A DNA stretch of 39,713 bases, taken from the NCBI GenBank assembly GCA_902600635.1, contig CACKKE010000006.1:1-39713 (forward strand), written 5' to 3'. Numbering within the stretch: position 1 is the first letter of the stretch; every line of letters begins with the position of its first letter. Source of the DNA: an uncultured Pelagibacteraceae bacterium. GTDB lineage: Bacteria; Pseudomonadota; Alphaproteobacteria; Pelagibacterales; Pelagibacteraceae. Below are positions 8,679 to 16,185 of this stretch, piece after piece. A program made the position numbers and the translations under genes. Under the pieces are notes generated by a model, which saw nothing but the letters and a program-made list of their open reading frames with translations, was not told where the DNA came from and made no database searches.

Positions 8679-10082
8679 ATGAACATCGTTCTAATATTTT
8701 TAATCACTATATTTTCTGTCTCTTTGTTTTTCTATGGAAAATCAAAAACTAAAACCATTTCTATAAAAGATAATATCAAATTAAATGCTCTACCAAAATT
8801 TTATGGTTATTATCTTGTTTTATGGTGTTCAATACCAGCATTAGTATTTTTATTAGTCTGGTCATTATTTGAACCTGTAATTATTAAATCTATAATTATT
8901 GAAACAGCTGCAAATCAGGGTGCAATTTTTAGCGATAAAAATGAAGCAAATTTAATATATGAAAAAATTAAAGCTATTCATTTAGGTACATATTTTGGAG
9001 ATATAGACAGTATATTGAGAGAAAGCGCTCTTGCGTATGCAAAATTTATAAATCTTTTTACAAATTCAAAAGTAGTTTTAATTTTTGGTATAATTATAGC
9101 CTCAGTTATTTACTCTTTAAAAAAAATAAAGAATAACAATAAAGCTAGAGACGATGTGGAAATTATATTAAAAGGTTTATTGTTTGTATCTTCCTTAATA
9201 GCAATTTTAACTACTCTCGGAATAATATTTTCACTACTTTTTGAAAGTATAAAGTTTTTTTCAGTCATTAATGTTTTCGATTATTTATTTGGTACAAATT
9301 GGAGTCCCCAAAGAGCCTTTGTTAGAGATGCCTCCTCAATAACTGCAGCTGAATTTGAAGAATTAAAAGATGCTTTTGGCTTTATTCCATTAATTGCAGG
9401 GACATCTTTCATAGCTTTTATTGCAATGTTAGTAGCTGTTCCTATTGGTCTATTTTCAGGAATTTACATGGCTGAATATGCTTCAATTAAAGTAAGAAGA
9501 ATTTCAAAACCAATTATAGAAATTTTAGCAGGAATACCAACTGTAGTTTATGGTTTCTTTGCTGCATTAACTGTTGGACCTTTTTTTAGACAAGTTGGTG
9601 AAAATTTAGGATTAACTGTCTCATCTGAAAGTGCTTTAGCTGCAGGATTAATTATGGGAATAATGATTATTCCTTATGTTTCATCTTTATCTGATGACGT
9701 AATTAATTCTGTACCACAATCATTAAGAGACGGTTCATATGCTGTAGGAGCCACTAAATCAGAAACAATTAAACAAGTCGTGATACCTGCGGCTCTTCCA
9801 GGGATAATCGGATCAGTTCTATTGGCAGTATCAAGAGCGATAGGTGAAACAATGATAGTTGTCATGGCAGCTGGCCTTGCTGCAAATCTTACAATTAATC
9901 CTTTAGAGTCTACTACAACAATCACAACTCAAATTGTAATGATACTTGTTGGTGACCAAGAATTTGATAGTCCGAAAACTCAATCTGCTTTTGCTTTAGG
10001 ACTTACATTATTTATAGCAACATTAATATTGAATTATATCGCTCAAAGAGCAGTCAAAAAATATAGAGAGAAGTATGACTAA
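8679..10082 (+). CDS. pstC: Phosphate ABC transporter permease PstC
   Basis: Inner-membrane permease subunit pairing with PstA. The C-terminal part (about residues 230-460) is the binding-protein-dependent permease domain, with the EAA-type cytoplasmic loop DGSYAVGATKSETIKQVVIPAALPG contacting PstB. The N-terminal 200 residues add extra membrane helices (about 1-20, 45-65, 130-145, 168-190) and a periplasmic stretch, making 467 aa against about 310-320 in E. coli. Such an N-terminal extension is typical of alphaproteobacterial PstC. The start is the ATG at 8679; no strong Shine-Dalgarno was seen. It overlaps pstA by 8 bp. Confidence 0.95.
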   Translation: MNIVLIFLITIFSVSLFFYGKSKTKTISIKDNIKLNALPKFYGYYLVLWCSIPALVFLLVWSLFEPVIIKSIIIETAANQGAIFSDKNEANLIYEKIKAIHLGTYFGDIDSILRESALAYAKFINLFTNSKVVLIFGIIIASVIYSLKKIKNNNKARDDVEIILKGLLFVSSLIAILTTLGIIFSLLFESIKFFSVINVFDYLFGTNWSPQRAFVRDASSITAAEFEELKDAFGFIPLIAGTSFIAFIAMLVAVPIGLFSGIYMAEYASIKVRRISKPIIEILAGIPTVVYGFFAALTVGPFFRQVGENLGLTVSSESALAAGLIMGIMIIPYVSSLSDDVINSVPQSLRDGSYAVGATKSETIKQVVIPAALPGIIGSVLLAVSRAIGETMIVVMAAGLAANLTINPLESTTTITTQIVMILVGDQEFDSPKTQSAFALGLTLFIATLILNYIAQRAVKKYREKYD

Positions 10083-11337
10083 AGAAGAAAGATTAAAAAA
10101 AAGACATCGAGCAGAAAAAAGATTTAGATTTTACGGATTAACATCTATCTTTGTTGCTTTGTTGTTTGTTGTTATTCTAGTTCAAAATATTTTCTCAAAA
10201 GGAAGTTCAGCCTTTAAAAAAACAGTAATTACCACTGAAGTTTTCTTTGATCAAGAATTACTAGAAATTCAAAACGGTGCATCCCAAGAAGAAATAATGG
10301 AAGCTGATTTTTACGATATAATGATCGAAAATTTAATAAAGGCTTATCCAGCAAAAGATAGAGATGAAGAAGATGAATTATTAAAACTATTTAGTGGTGA
10401 CGCTGAAATTGAGATTAAAAAAGCTTTTTTAAATGATAATAACTTAATAGGTAAAACAATCACATTAGATTTAACAGCTTCTGATGACATTGATCAATTA
10501 CATAAAGGTAATTATCCAAGAGATTTACCCGAAGAAAGAAGAAGAATTTCTGACTTTCAATTAGTTATTTATGATTATTTTGTTGAAAATAAAAAGATAA
10601 GTAAAAATTTTAACAATTATTTTTTTAACAATGGTGACTCTAGAGATCCAGAATTAGCAGGTATAGGTGGAGCTTTAGTTGGATCATTTTATAGTATTTT
10701 AATTTGTTTATTACTAGCTTTTCCAGTGGCTGTTCTAGCGTCGATTTACTTGGAAGAGTTCGCTCCAAAAAATAAAATTACAGATTTTATTGAAATTAAT
10801 ATAAATAATTTAGCAGCAGTGCCATCTATTGTTTACGGTTTGCTTGCTTTACAAATTTTGCTTGCAACTATCCAATTACCGAGATCAACACCATTAGTTG
10901 CTGGAATAACTTTAGCGCTAATGACTTTACCAAGAATTATTATTCCATGTAGAGCTTCATTAAAAGCTGTTCCACCTTCAATAAGAGAGGGCGCTCTAGC
11001 AGTTGGTGCATCTAAATTTCAATCTGTTTTTCATCATGTAGTGCCGTTAGCACTACCTGGCACTTTGTCAGGAACTATAATCGGATTAGCTCAAGCATTA
11101 GGTGAAACAGCACCACTTATATTAATTGGAATGGTAGCATTTGTTGTTGACATACCGTCAAGTCCAGTTGATCCATCATCTTCTTTGCCTGTTCAAGTGT
11201 ATTTATGGTCTGAGTCTGCAGAAAGAGGTTTTGTTGAAAAAACCTCAGCAACTATTATGATGCTTTTAAGCTTTTTAATTGTAATGAATTTTATTGCAGT
11301 TTACTTGAGACAAAAATTTGAAAAACGATGGAACTAA
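10075..11337 (+). CDS. pstA: Phosphate ABC transporter permease PstA, extended form
   Basis: Second permease subunit of the Pst transporter. After a first membrane helix (about residues 20-42) there is a soluble, acidic region to about residue 195. The permease core follows, with the EAA loop REGALAVGASKFQSVFHHVVPLALPG. At 420 aa it is much longer than E. coli PstA (296 aa). The extra N-terminal domain corresponds in place to the DUF3333-type extension known in alphaproteobacterial PstA; that assignment is from memory of the family. It overlaps pstC by 8 bp and abuts pstB directly. Confidence 0.94.
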   Translation: MTKEERLKKRHRAEKRFRFYGLTSIFVALLFVVILVQNIFSKGSSAFKKTVITTEVFFDQELLEIQNGASQEEIMEADFYDIMIENLIKAYPAKDRDEEDELLKLFSGDAEIEIKKAFLNDNNLIGKTITLDLTASDDIDQLHKGNYPRDLPEERRRISDFQLVIYDYFVENKKISKNFNNYFFNNGDSRDPELAGIGGALVGSFYSILICLLLAFPVAVLASIYLEEFAPKNKITDFIEININNLAAVPSIVYGLLALQILLATIQLPRSTPLVAGITLALMTLPRIIIPCRASLKAVPPSIREGALAVGASKFQSVFHHVVPLALPGTLSGTIIGLAQALGETAPLILIGMVAFVVDIPSSPVDPSSSLPVQVYLWSESAERGFVEKTSATIMMLLSFLIVMNFIAVYLRQKFEKRWN

Positions 11338-12099
11338 ATGAGCAACATTAAAATAAAATCAAAAAACTTGAATGTTTATTATGGTGATAAACAAGCATTA
11401 TTTGATGTGAATTTAGATTTGAATGAAAAAGAGGTAACTGCATTAATTGGTCCATCAGGATGTGGTAAATCAACTTTCATAAGATGCATTAATAGAATGA
11501 ATGATGTTATTGATATTTGTAAAGTTACTGGAAATATCGAAATGGATGGTATGAATATTAATGATAAAGATTTAGACGTTGTCTCATTGAGAGAAAGAGT
11601 TGGAATGGTTTTTCAAAAGCCAAATCCTTTTCCAAAAAGTATATATGATAATATTTCGTATGGTCCAAAGATTCATGGAAAAGGTGAAACCAAAAGCGAA
11701 TTAGATCAAATTGTTGAAAATAGTTTAAAAAAATCTGCATTATGGGAAGAAGTTAAAGATAGACTTGATGAACCAGGCACAAGTTTATCTGGAGGGCAGC
11801 AACAAAGACTTTGTATAGCGAGAGCTATATCTGTTAATCCTGAAGTGATCTTAATGGATGAACCATGTTCAGCATTAGACCCAATTGCTACTGCAAAAAT
11901 TGAGGAATTAATTGATGAATTAAAAAAAACTTATACGATTGTTATAGTGACTCACTCAATGGCTCAGGCTGTACGTGTTTCACAAAAAACAGGGTTTTTT
12001 CATCTAGGAAAGTTAATTGAAGTTGGAAAAACTGAGAAAATTTTTAAAAATCCTGACAATAAAATGACACAAGACTATATTACAGGTAGATTTGGATAA
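11338..12099 (+). CDS. pstB: Phosphate ABC transporter ATP-binding protein
   Basis: ATPase driving phosphate uptake through PstCA. The Walker A loop GPSGCGKST is at about residues 38-46, the ABC signature is [15 protein letters not shown], Walker B is VILMDEP, and the CSALDP D-loop is the PstB form. [12 protein letters not shown] is the switch-histidine region typical of PstB. Length 253 aa is normal. It begins on the base after the pstA stop codon and is followed three bases later by phoU, so the operon is tightly coupled. Confidence 0.97.
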   Translation: MSNIKIKSKNLNVYYGDKQALFDVNLDLNEKEVTALIGPSGCGKSTFIRCINRMNDVIDICKVTGNIEMDGMNINDKDLDVVSLRERVGMVFQKPNPFPKSIYDNISYGPKIHGKGETKSELDQIVENSLKKSALWEEVKDRLDEPGTSLSGGQQQRLCIARAISVNPEVILMDEPCSALDPIATAKIEELIDELKKTYTIVIVTHSMAQAVRVSQKTGFFHLGKLIEVGKTEKIFKNPDNKMTQDYITGRFG

Positions 12100-12102
12100 A
12101 TT

Positions 12103-12795
12103 ATGAGCAATGAACATACAGTAAAGTCTTACGAAGAAGAACTTCAATTCCTTAAAGACTCGTTAATTAAAATGGGTAGCTTAACCGAGTCACAATTAAG
12201 TGATGCAATGGATGCGGTGATTAAAGTTGATAAGGACTCAATTGATAAAATTATTAAAAGTGATGAAGAAATTAACAAATTTAGATCTAAAATAGATACT
12301 CAAATAATGAATTTACTAGTTAAAAGAGCACCTATGGCAATTGATTTAAGAGAAACTATAAGTTCATTAAAAATCTCTCAAGATTTAGAAAGAATAGGAG
12401 ATCTTTCAAAGAGTAATGCGAAAAAAGTTAAACCTTTACCACTAGATTTACCTGATGAATTATTAGGAAATTTGAAAAGACTTGGAGAGCTTGTTATGAA
12501 ACAATTAACTGATGTTCTTGATAGTTATGTGAACAAAAACTTTGATAAAGCTAAAGAAGTTTGGGAAAAAGATGAACAAGTTGATGACTTAACTTATATC
12601 GCAATGGAAAGTGTAATAGATTTTTTATCTAAAGATAAAAAAAACTTAGATTTTTCAACGCATTTAATTTTTGCTACAAAAAACTTGGAAAGAGCAGGCG
12701 ATCATATAACGAATATCGCTGAAACAGTATGTTATTTAGTAAAGGGTGAATATCTAAAAGGTAGTAGACCAAAGGGTAAAGTAATCCAAGAATAA
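12103..12795 (+). CDS. phoU: Phosphate signalling regulator PhoU
   Basis: Cytoplasmic, mostly helical protein linking Pst transport activity to PhoR and PhoB; it dampens signalling when phosphate is plentiful. The 230-aa sequence shows the family's two related three-helix repeats. Each has an ERIGD- or ERAGD-containing helix (DLERIGDLSKSNAK and NLERAGDHITNIAE) whose acidic residues bind metal clusters in PhoU structures. It lies between pstB and phoB, the usual order. Confidence 0.96.
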   Translation: MSNEHTVKSYEEELQFLKDSLIKMGSLTESQLSDAMDAVIKVDKDSIDKIIKSDEEINKFRSKIDTQIMNLLVKRAPMAIDLRETISSLKISQDLERIGDLSKSNAKKVKPLPLDLPDELLGNLKRLGELVMKQLTDVLDSYVNKNFDKAKEVWEKDEQVDDLTYIAMESVIDFLSKDKKNLDFSTHLIFATKNLERAGDHITNIAETVCYLVKGEYLKGSRPKGKVIQE

Positions 12796-12799
12796 TTTG

Positions 12800-13480
12800 A
12801 TGAAAGGAAAAATTTTTATTATTGAAGATGAAGCTTCAATAGTTCAATTAGTCCAACATAATCTGGAAAAAGAAGGTTTTGTTGTCTCTTCATCATTAAA
12901 TGGAAATGAAGGTTTAAAAGAGTTAAAAAAATTTGAACCTAATCTTCTCTTATTAGATTGGATGCTACCGGATTTATCAGGGATAGATATCTGTAAAAAT
13001 ATTAGAAGAGACAGTAATTTTAAGAGCCTTCCTATCATTATGCTTACAGCTAAAGGTGAGGAAGAAGACAAGGTAAAAGGTCTTGAAAGTGGTGTAGATG
13101 ATTATGTTACAAAACCATTCAGTTTTAATGAGCTTTCTGCTCGAATAAAAGCTGTTCTAAGAAGATCTGATCCTAAAGTTGTTGCAAATGTATTAATATT
13201 TGAAGATTTAAAATTAGATAGAATAGAAAAAAGAGTTTTTAGATCAGATAAAGAAATTCAACTTGGCCCTACAGAATTTAGATTATTAGAATTTTTCTTA
13301 ACAAATCCCAAAAGAGTTTATTCACGAGATCAAATTTTAGAAACTGTTTGGCCTAATAATGTAAATGTAGAAAGTAGAACCATTGACGTTCATATAAGAA
13401 GACTAAGACAATCAATCAATATTGAGGGTAAAAAAGAGTTAATTCGAACAGTTAGAGCCTCGGGTTATTCTTTAATTTAA
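12800..13480 (+). CDS. phoB: Phosphate regulon response regulator
   Basis: OmpR/PhoB-type activator. The receiver domain has the acidic pair ED near the N-terminus, the phospho-acceptor Asp at 53 (LLLLDWMLPDLSG) and the conserved Lys at 105 (VTKPF). The C-terminal winged helix ends TIDVHIRRLRQSI...IRTVRASGYSLI, the PhoB-type recognition and wing segment. I take the ATG at 12800 as the start. A TTG one codon earlier is in frame, but the ATG gives the standard MKGKIFIIEDE N-terminus and 226 aa. It is the last gene of the pst operon and its stop overlaps the convergent small gene by 4 bp. It is the likely binder of the four repeat arrays described here. Confidence 0.97.
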   Translation: MKGKIFIIEDEASIVQLVQHNLEKEGFVVSSSLNGNEGLKELKKFEPNLLLLDWMLPDLSGIDICKNIRRDSNFKSLPIIMLTAKGEEEDKVKGLESGVDDYVTKPFSFNELSARIKAVLRRSDPKVVANVLIFEDLKLDRIEKRVFRSDKEIQLGPTEFRLLEFFLTNPKRVYSRDQILETVWPNNVNVESRTIDVHIRRLRQSINIEGKKELIRTVRASGYSLI

Positions 13481-13698
13481 ATAATTATTTTATAAATCCC
13501 TACTAAGAACAATGGTATTTGTAATCCAAAGTTAGTTAGTATTGCTTTATCTTTACTAATAAATCCAGCGATAGTCCATCCAACAACTCCTAATCCATGA
13601 AAATATATATTTAATGGATATATATTTAAGTTTGTAAGAAGTATTCCTACTAAAACTAAAAAAGTACTGATCCACTTTAGATATTTTTTTATAAACAT
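13477..13698 (-). CDS. Small membrane protein, predicted Pho regulon member
   Basis: A 73-aa hydrophobic protein with two or three predicted membrane helices (about residues 8-22, 32-48, 56-72) and a short basic segment KDK between the last two. I do not recognise a proven function. The pattern of a NIYPLNIYFHGLGVVGW segment followed by a K-D-K-A-I-L turn resembles small alphaproteobacterial membrane proteins of the DUF6552 kind, but this is a weak recollection. Support for a real gene is strong: an excellent ribosome binding site (AAAGGAGAA on the minus strand, ending 4 nt before the ATG) and a three-unit Pho-box-like array just upstream. It converges on phoB with a 4-bp overlap. It is probably made under phosphate limitation. 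Confidence 0.8.
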   Translation of the reverse strand: MFIKKYLKWISTFLVLVGILLTNLNIYPLNIYFHGLGVVGWTIAGFISKDKAILTNFGLQIPLFLVGIYKIII

Positions 13699-13716
13699 AT
13701 TTTCTCCTTTTTATTA

Positions 13717-13749
13717 ATTATTACATCAATGTTACAAATTTATTAAGGT
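13717..13749 (-). promoter_or_regulatory. Pho-box-like array before the 73-aa membrane protein
   Basis: On the minus strand three 11-bp units stand in register: ACCTTAATAAA (13749-13739), TTTGTAACATT (13738-13728) and GATGTAATAAT (13727-13717). The middle unit shares its first eight bases with the first pstS unit, and the first nearly matches the third pstS unit. The array ends 18 nt before the start codon, the same distance as at phoR. A further TGTAACA in the opposite orientation lies at 13749-13755. Confidence 0.72.
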
Positions 13750-13758
13750 GTAACAGTA

Positions 13759-14097
13759 TTAGAGAAAATTAGTTATATATTTATGAATAAAAAAACCAAC
13801 AACTATAAAACCTAAGCCTGTGCCATAAATTAGGAAGAAATTCATATTAAATGATTTTGCAAAAAAGAAGGGTAAAAAAAATAAATAACTCACAGGTACC
13901 GCTACTAGTATGCTCTTAGTAAAAAGAACTGTTTTTTCTATATCATTGTACTCATAGTAGGAAAAAGCTATAGCTATGAGTGATACAAGAGGCAAAGCAA
14001 TAATAAAACCTGCAAGTTTTGGATTTTGACCTGAAAGCCAACTAGCAAAGGCAATTATAATTGCAGCAAGAACAATCTTTAAGGTAAAAAATATCAT
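13759..14097 (-). CDS. Small four-helix membrane protein
   Basis: A 112-aa very hydrophobic protein with about four membrane helices (near residues 3-18, 26-45, 58-77, 86-106) and the short polar motif SGQNPKLAGF after the first. The helix layout resembles DUF3147-type small membrane proteins; I hold that loosely and cannot give a function. It follows zur on the same strand after 44 nt, so it may be read as the last gene of the znuC-znuB-zur transcript. Its start codon lies inside the second, 3' copy of a 19-bp repeat, and the first copy carries a decoy ATG ending after four codons. Transport or metal stress roles would be guesses from position alone. Confidence 0.72.
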   Translation of the reverse strand: MIFFTLKIVLAAIIIAFASWLSGQNPKLAGFIIALPLVSLIAIAFSYYEYNDIEKTVLFTKSILVAVPVSYLFFLPFFFAKSFNMNFFLIYGTGLGFIVVGFFIHKYITNFL

Positions 14098-14135
14098 TAA
14101 TGATTTAACTTTATTAAAAAAATATCATTAATGAT
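14086..14135. repeat. 19-bp direct repeat with palindromic core
   Basis: The sequence AAAAAATATCATTAATGAT occurs twice without mismatch, at 14086-14104 and 14117-14135, offset by 31 bp. Each copy contains the perfect 12-bp palindrome ATCATTAATGAT (14093-14104 and 14124-14135). On the minus strand the palindrome supplies an ATG: the copy nearer zur opens ATG ATA TTT TTT TAA, and the other is the true start of the downstream gene. It could be a local tandem duplication or a pair of operator sites three helical turns apart. Confidence 0.85.
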
Positions 14136-14141
14136 ATAATT

Positions 14142-14549
14142 TTATTTAAGTGTGCATTTTTTGCATAAACCAAAAAACTCAAGATTATATTTACTGTATT
14201 TCATACCATCTTTGTCTTTAAAGTTTGCTAAGTATTTGGAAAGACCTGTGCTACTTATTTCTGTTACTTTTTCACAAATCTCACAGATTGTAAACGCAGT
14301 AGCTTTAGCCACCTGACAACTTGAATTATGACATGCAATAAAGGCATTTCTACTTTCAATTTTATGAATTTTACCTATTTCAACTAACTTATCTAATGCT
14401 CGATAAACTTGCAGAGGAGCTTTAATACCTTTTTTTTGAACATTATAGAGTATTGAGTAGGCCTTAAGTGGCTGAGATGATTTATCAATTAAATCAAAAA
14501 TAATTTTCTGATTTTTGGTGAGATTATGTTCTTTGTGCATTTTATTCAT
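14142..14549 (-). CDS. zur: Zinc uptake regulator, Fur family
   Basis: Fur-family repressor expected to shut off zinc import when zinc is sufficient. The N-terminal winged helix covers about residues 8-80 (NQKIIFDLIDKSSQPLKAYS onwards, with VYRALDKLVEIGKIHKIES as the recognition-helix and wing region). The C-terminal part has two CxxC pairs, CEIC and CKKC, which form the structural zinc site, and CHNSSC before them. It is 135 aa, short for the family but with all its parts. Two ATGs are possible (14549, 14540). It sits directly after znuB and next to znuC/znuA, which decides Zur over Fur or PerR. Confidence 0.9.
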   Translation of the reverse strand: MNKMHKEHNLTKNQKIIFDLIDKSSQPLKAYSILYNVQKKGIKAPLQVYRALDKLVEIGKIHKIESRNAFIACHNSSCQVAKATAFTICEICEKVTEISSTGLSKYLANFKDKDGMKYSKYNLEFFGLCKKCTLK

Positions 14550-14564
14550 TTTACTGATTCCTCA

Positions 14565-15368
14565 TTAGTTTTTCAATTTAATTGATTGTTTGATATTAAA
14601 TAATGAAAGTATGAACAAAAATAATGCTGCCGTTATAATTGATGGACCCGAGGAGGTATTAAATTCCAAGGATGTAAATAATCCTAAAATTACTGACAGA
14701 AGACCTCCAATGATTGAATAGATAACCATTCTTTGTGGACTAGACGAAATATTTCTAGCCATTGCAGCTGGTATGATTAGCATTCCTGTTATTAATAACA
14801 AACCAACCATTTTAATTGATATAGCAATAATTGCAGCCATCAATATTGTGAATATTGCTTTTGCTCTATCAGGATTTAAACCTTCTGCTTCAGCTAACTC
14901 ATAGTTTACTGTGGATGCGAATAAAGGTTTCCAAATTAATTTCAAAATTAACAGAATTATTGCTCCTCCAACCCATATTATTAATAGATCATCAACTGTA
15001 ACAGCTAATATATCTCCAAATAATAATCCCATAATGTCAAATCTGATAAATGTTAAGAAACCAATAACAACAAGTCCTACGGCTAAAGATGAGTGAGCTA
15101 AAAGCCCTAATAATGCATCTCCTGGAAGATTAGTTCTTTTTTGAAGTTGTATTAATGTTAAAGCAATTAAAGATGAGATTATAAATACAGATAACGCAAT
15201 ATTAAATTCCATTGTAAATGCTAATGTTACTCCCAATAAAGCCGAGTGGGCCAACGTATCACCAAAATAAGATAATCTTCTCCAAATTACAAAACAACCA
15301 AGAGGCCCTGTAACGAAAGCAACTCCAATTCCAGCAACCAATGCTCTTATAAAAAAATCGTCGAACAT
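14565..15368 (-). CDS. znuB: Zinc ABC transporter permease
   Basis: Inner-membrane permease of the high-affinity zinc importer, ABC-3 family. About eight hydrophobic helices are visible. The early segment TGPLGCFVIWRRLSYFGDTLAHSALLGV is the family hallmark, and LLGLLAHSSLA and the TGMLIIPAAMARN loop follow in the usual order. The 267-aa length is typical. Its ATG comes right after the znuC stop (TAAATG) and zur begins 15 nt downstream, so znuC-znuB-zur form one operon. Confidence 0.94.
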   Translation of the reverse strand: MFDDFFIRALVAGIGVAFVTGPLGCFVIWRRLSYFGDTLAHSALLGVTLAFTMEFNIALSVFIISSLIALTLIQLQKRTNLPGDALLGLLAHSSLAVGLVVIGFLTFIRFDIMGLLFGDILAVTVDDLLIIWVGGAIILLILKLIWKPLFASTVNYELAEAEGLNPDRAKAIFTILMAAIIAISIKMVGLLLITGMLIIPAAMARNISSSPQRMVIYSIIGGLLSVILGLFTSLEFNTSSGPSIITAALFLFILSLFNIKQSIKLKN

Positions 15369-16115
15369 TTAATTTTTCTTAATTTTACCCTCATCAGTAT
15401 GAATATGATCATGTCTATGTTCATATCTTGATAATATCTGTGAAGCTTGTTCACCAAACAAAGCCTTATATTTATTATTTTTTGCGACATCCATGGGTGT
15501 CCCTGAGCAACATACATGACCATTTAAGCAAACAACATGGTCTGTAGCACTCATTACAGTATGTAAATCATGAGAAATTAATAAGATACCACAATTCAAT
15601 TCATCAGAAATTTTCTTTATAAGTTCATATAAAGCTATCTCACCTGTAAAATCTACACCTTGAACTGGCTCATCAAGAACTAACAATTCTGGTTTTTTTG
15701 AAATAGCTCTTGCTAGCAATACTCTTTGAAATTCACCACCCGATAAATCACCTAAATTTTTATCTTTTAAATGAATAACACCAGTTAATGATAGTGCCTC
15801 ATCAATTATTTCATTTTTTAAACTTTCAGTTAATACCATAAAATCATTGACCCTAAGTGGTAAAGTCCAATCAATTGAAATTTTTTGTGGAACATAACCA
15901 ATTTTATTTGTGTATTTTTCTACTTCTCCCTCAATTTTTTTATAAATTCCTAAAGCAATTTTAGCCGTTGTACTTTTTCCTGATCCATTAGGTCCTATTA
16001 AAGTAACTATTTTACCTTTTTCAACTTGAAGGGAAACTCCTTGAACGAGCCATTTATCGTTTATTTTAAAACCAGCGTCTTTTAATTTGACCAATATATT
16101 TTGATTAGCATTCAT
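15369..16115 (-). CDS. znuC: Zinc ABC transporter ATP-binding protein
   Basis: ATPase of the zinc importer. Walker A GPNGSGKST is at residues 41-49, the signature is LSGGEFQRVLLARAI, Walker B is LLVLDEPVQGVD, and SHDLHTVMSATDHVVCLNGHVCCSG is the switch and C-terminal region characteristic of ZnuC. It ends in a small histidine-rich tail (RYEHRHDHIH), which could bind zinc and is reported for some ZnuC proteins. Length is 248 aa. It is the first gene of the minus-strand operon, diverging from znuA across the Zur-box-like palindromes. Confidence 0.95.
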   Translation of the reverse strand: MNANQNILVKLKDAGFKINDKWLVQGVSLQVEKGKIVTLIGPNGSGKSTTAKIALGIYKKIEGEVEKYTNKIGYVPQKISIDWTLPLRVNDFMVLTESLKNEIIDEALSLTGVIHLKDKNLGDLSGGEFQRVLLARAISKKPELLVLDEPVQGVDFTGEIALYELIKKISDELNCGILLISHDLHTVMSATDHVVCLNGHVCCSGTPMDVAKNNKYKALFGEQASQILSRYEHRHDHIHTDEGKIKKN

Positions 16116-16136
16116 TATATCACTTGACTTATAAAC

Positions 16137-16168
16137 GTTATATTATTACATAGTGTTATATTATAACA
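16137..16168. promoter_or_regulatory. Pair of Zur-box-like palindromes between znuC and znuA
   Basis: The 15-bp sequence TGTTATATTATAACA (16154-16168) is a perfect palindrome around one central base. It matches the core of the known proteobacterial Zur consensus (GTTATA-n-TATAAC). A second copy with one arm changed, GTTATATTATTAC, is at 16137-16149, 18 bp away centre to centre. Both lie in the 70-bp divergent spacer. Reading towards znuC, a -35-like TTGTTA overlaps the perfect palindrome. One Zur-bound region could therefore repress both transcripts. Confidence 0.85.
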
Positions 16169-16185
16169 ACTAAAAAAATTAAACT

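Noticed and set aside
12797..12799. TTG as phoB start
   Set aside because: An ATG follows immediately and yields the standard response-regulator N-terminus.
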